NCBI GenBank assembly: GCA_937966095.1
Contig: CALCKF010000084.1
Location: forward strand, 1 to 50,995
Direction of reading: 5' to 3'
Length of the DNA: 50,995 nucleotides
Source: an uncultured Eubacterium sp.
GTDB taxonomy: Bacteria > Bacillota > Clostridia > Peptostreptococcales > Anaerovoracaceae
Shown: positions 50,936 through 50,995 of the stretch, piece by piece
Numbering within the stretch: the first letter of the stretch is position 1
How the letters are laid out: each line of letters begins with the position of its first letter
Translations under genes and position numbers: made by a program
The notes under the pieces: model-generated
What the model saw: only the letters and a program-made list of their open reading frames with translations
The model's database searches: none
What the model was told of the DNA's origin: nothing

Positions 50936-50945
50936 ATTTATTCTT

Positions 50946-50973
50946 GTATGATTAATTAGAAGCTAAATCATAC
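50946..50973 (-). repeat. 8-base inverted repeat upstream of the SDR gene
   Basis: GTATGATT (minus strand, 50966-50973) and AATCATAC (50946-50953) are perfect complements separated by 12 bases, ending 11 bases before the SDR start. Possible roles are an operator or a leader hairpin. An AAGGAG followed by ATG-ATT-TAG (50971-50963) lies within it. The window ends 22 bases further on, so the promoter is not visible. Confidence 0.5.
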
Positions 50974-50995
50974 TCTCCTTTCCATTTTTACTGTT

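Noticed and set aside
1..50995. CRISPR array, insertion sequence or rRNA genes
   Set aside because: No regularly spaced repeats, transposase gene or rRNA-like sequence was seen. The only mobile-element trace is the recombinase fragment at the left edge.

Overview
All 41 intact or near-intact protein genes, and the one tRNA, lie on the minus strand. The base composition is AT-leaning, Shine-Dalgarno sequences are strong (AGGAGG type), and many genes overlap by a few bases. A complete spoIIIA sporulation operon, RNase J, EF-P, a RelA/SpoT-type Rel, SecDF, an O2-independent HemZ and a molybdenum hydroxylase together point to an endospore-forming anaerobic Firmicute of class Clostridia. A gut or anaerobic-sediment Eubacteriales/Peptostreptococcales lineage is my guess; the genus cannot be fixed from this sequence alone. 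Minus-strand transcription runs from high to low coordinates.

High end (about 39.6-51.0 kb): an apparent nine-gene catabolic operon. It reads SDR dehydrogenase, polyol-type zinc dehydrogenase, Na+/solute symporter, UlaG-like metallo-hydrolase, Mop-type molybdenum aldehyde oxidoreductase, a flavin/Fe-S reductase carrying two HdrB-like CCG modules, a small zinc-ribbon-like redox protein, a ferredoxin-nitroreductase fusion and a crotonase. It ends at a long stem-loop terminator near 39.65 kb. The layout suggests uptake of an alcohol- or aldehyde-forming substrate, two dehydrogenation steps, oxidation to an acid and disposal of the electrons. The substrate is unknown.

37.9-39.6 kb: a three-gene signalling module. 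It has a secreted Cys/His-rich protein with a DxNxDGxxD loop, an ECF sigma factor, and a membrane anti-sigma factor with an RsgI-type external domain containing the Asn-Pro site. 33.3-37.9 kb: a membrane-anchored GH25 lysozyme and an RND exporter with a built-in coiled-coil insertion and no adaptor gene. 32.0-33.3 kb: tRNA-Leu(CAA), yajC and a small membrane protein.

13.0-32.0 kb: a housekeeping run from secDF to efp (secDF, rel, dtd, MBL, hemZ, hisS, aspS, sstT, nadD, yqeK, rsfS, leuS, rnj, ylbF-like, M24 peptidase, efp). It has no visible internal terminator, and strong promoter and terminator candidates bracket it. 7.8-13.0 kb: mltG, trmR and a U32 protein (wobble-uridine modification), a CNNM/CorC-type protein and a ZIP transporter, closed by a perfect-arm terminator.

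3.4-7.8 kb: spoIIIAA-AH behind a sigma-E-like promoter. SpoIIIAF is only 57 residues and SpoIIIAG is unusually compact, so the forespore channel looks reduced. 0-3.4 kb: an Asp23-family gene, nusB, a TsaD paralogue, xseA, xseB and the start of ispA, from their own sigma-A promoter. ispA breaks off at about position 55, where the sequence changes to a plus-strand fragment resembling a serine recombinase. This is either a mobile-element junction or an assembly join. No gene-free stretch exceeds about 225 bases.
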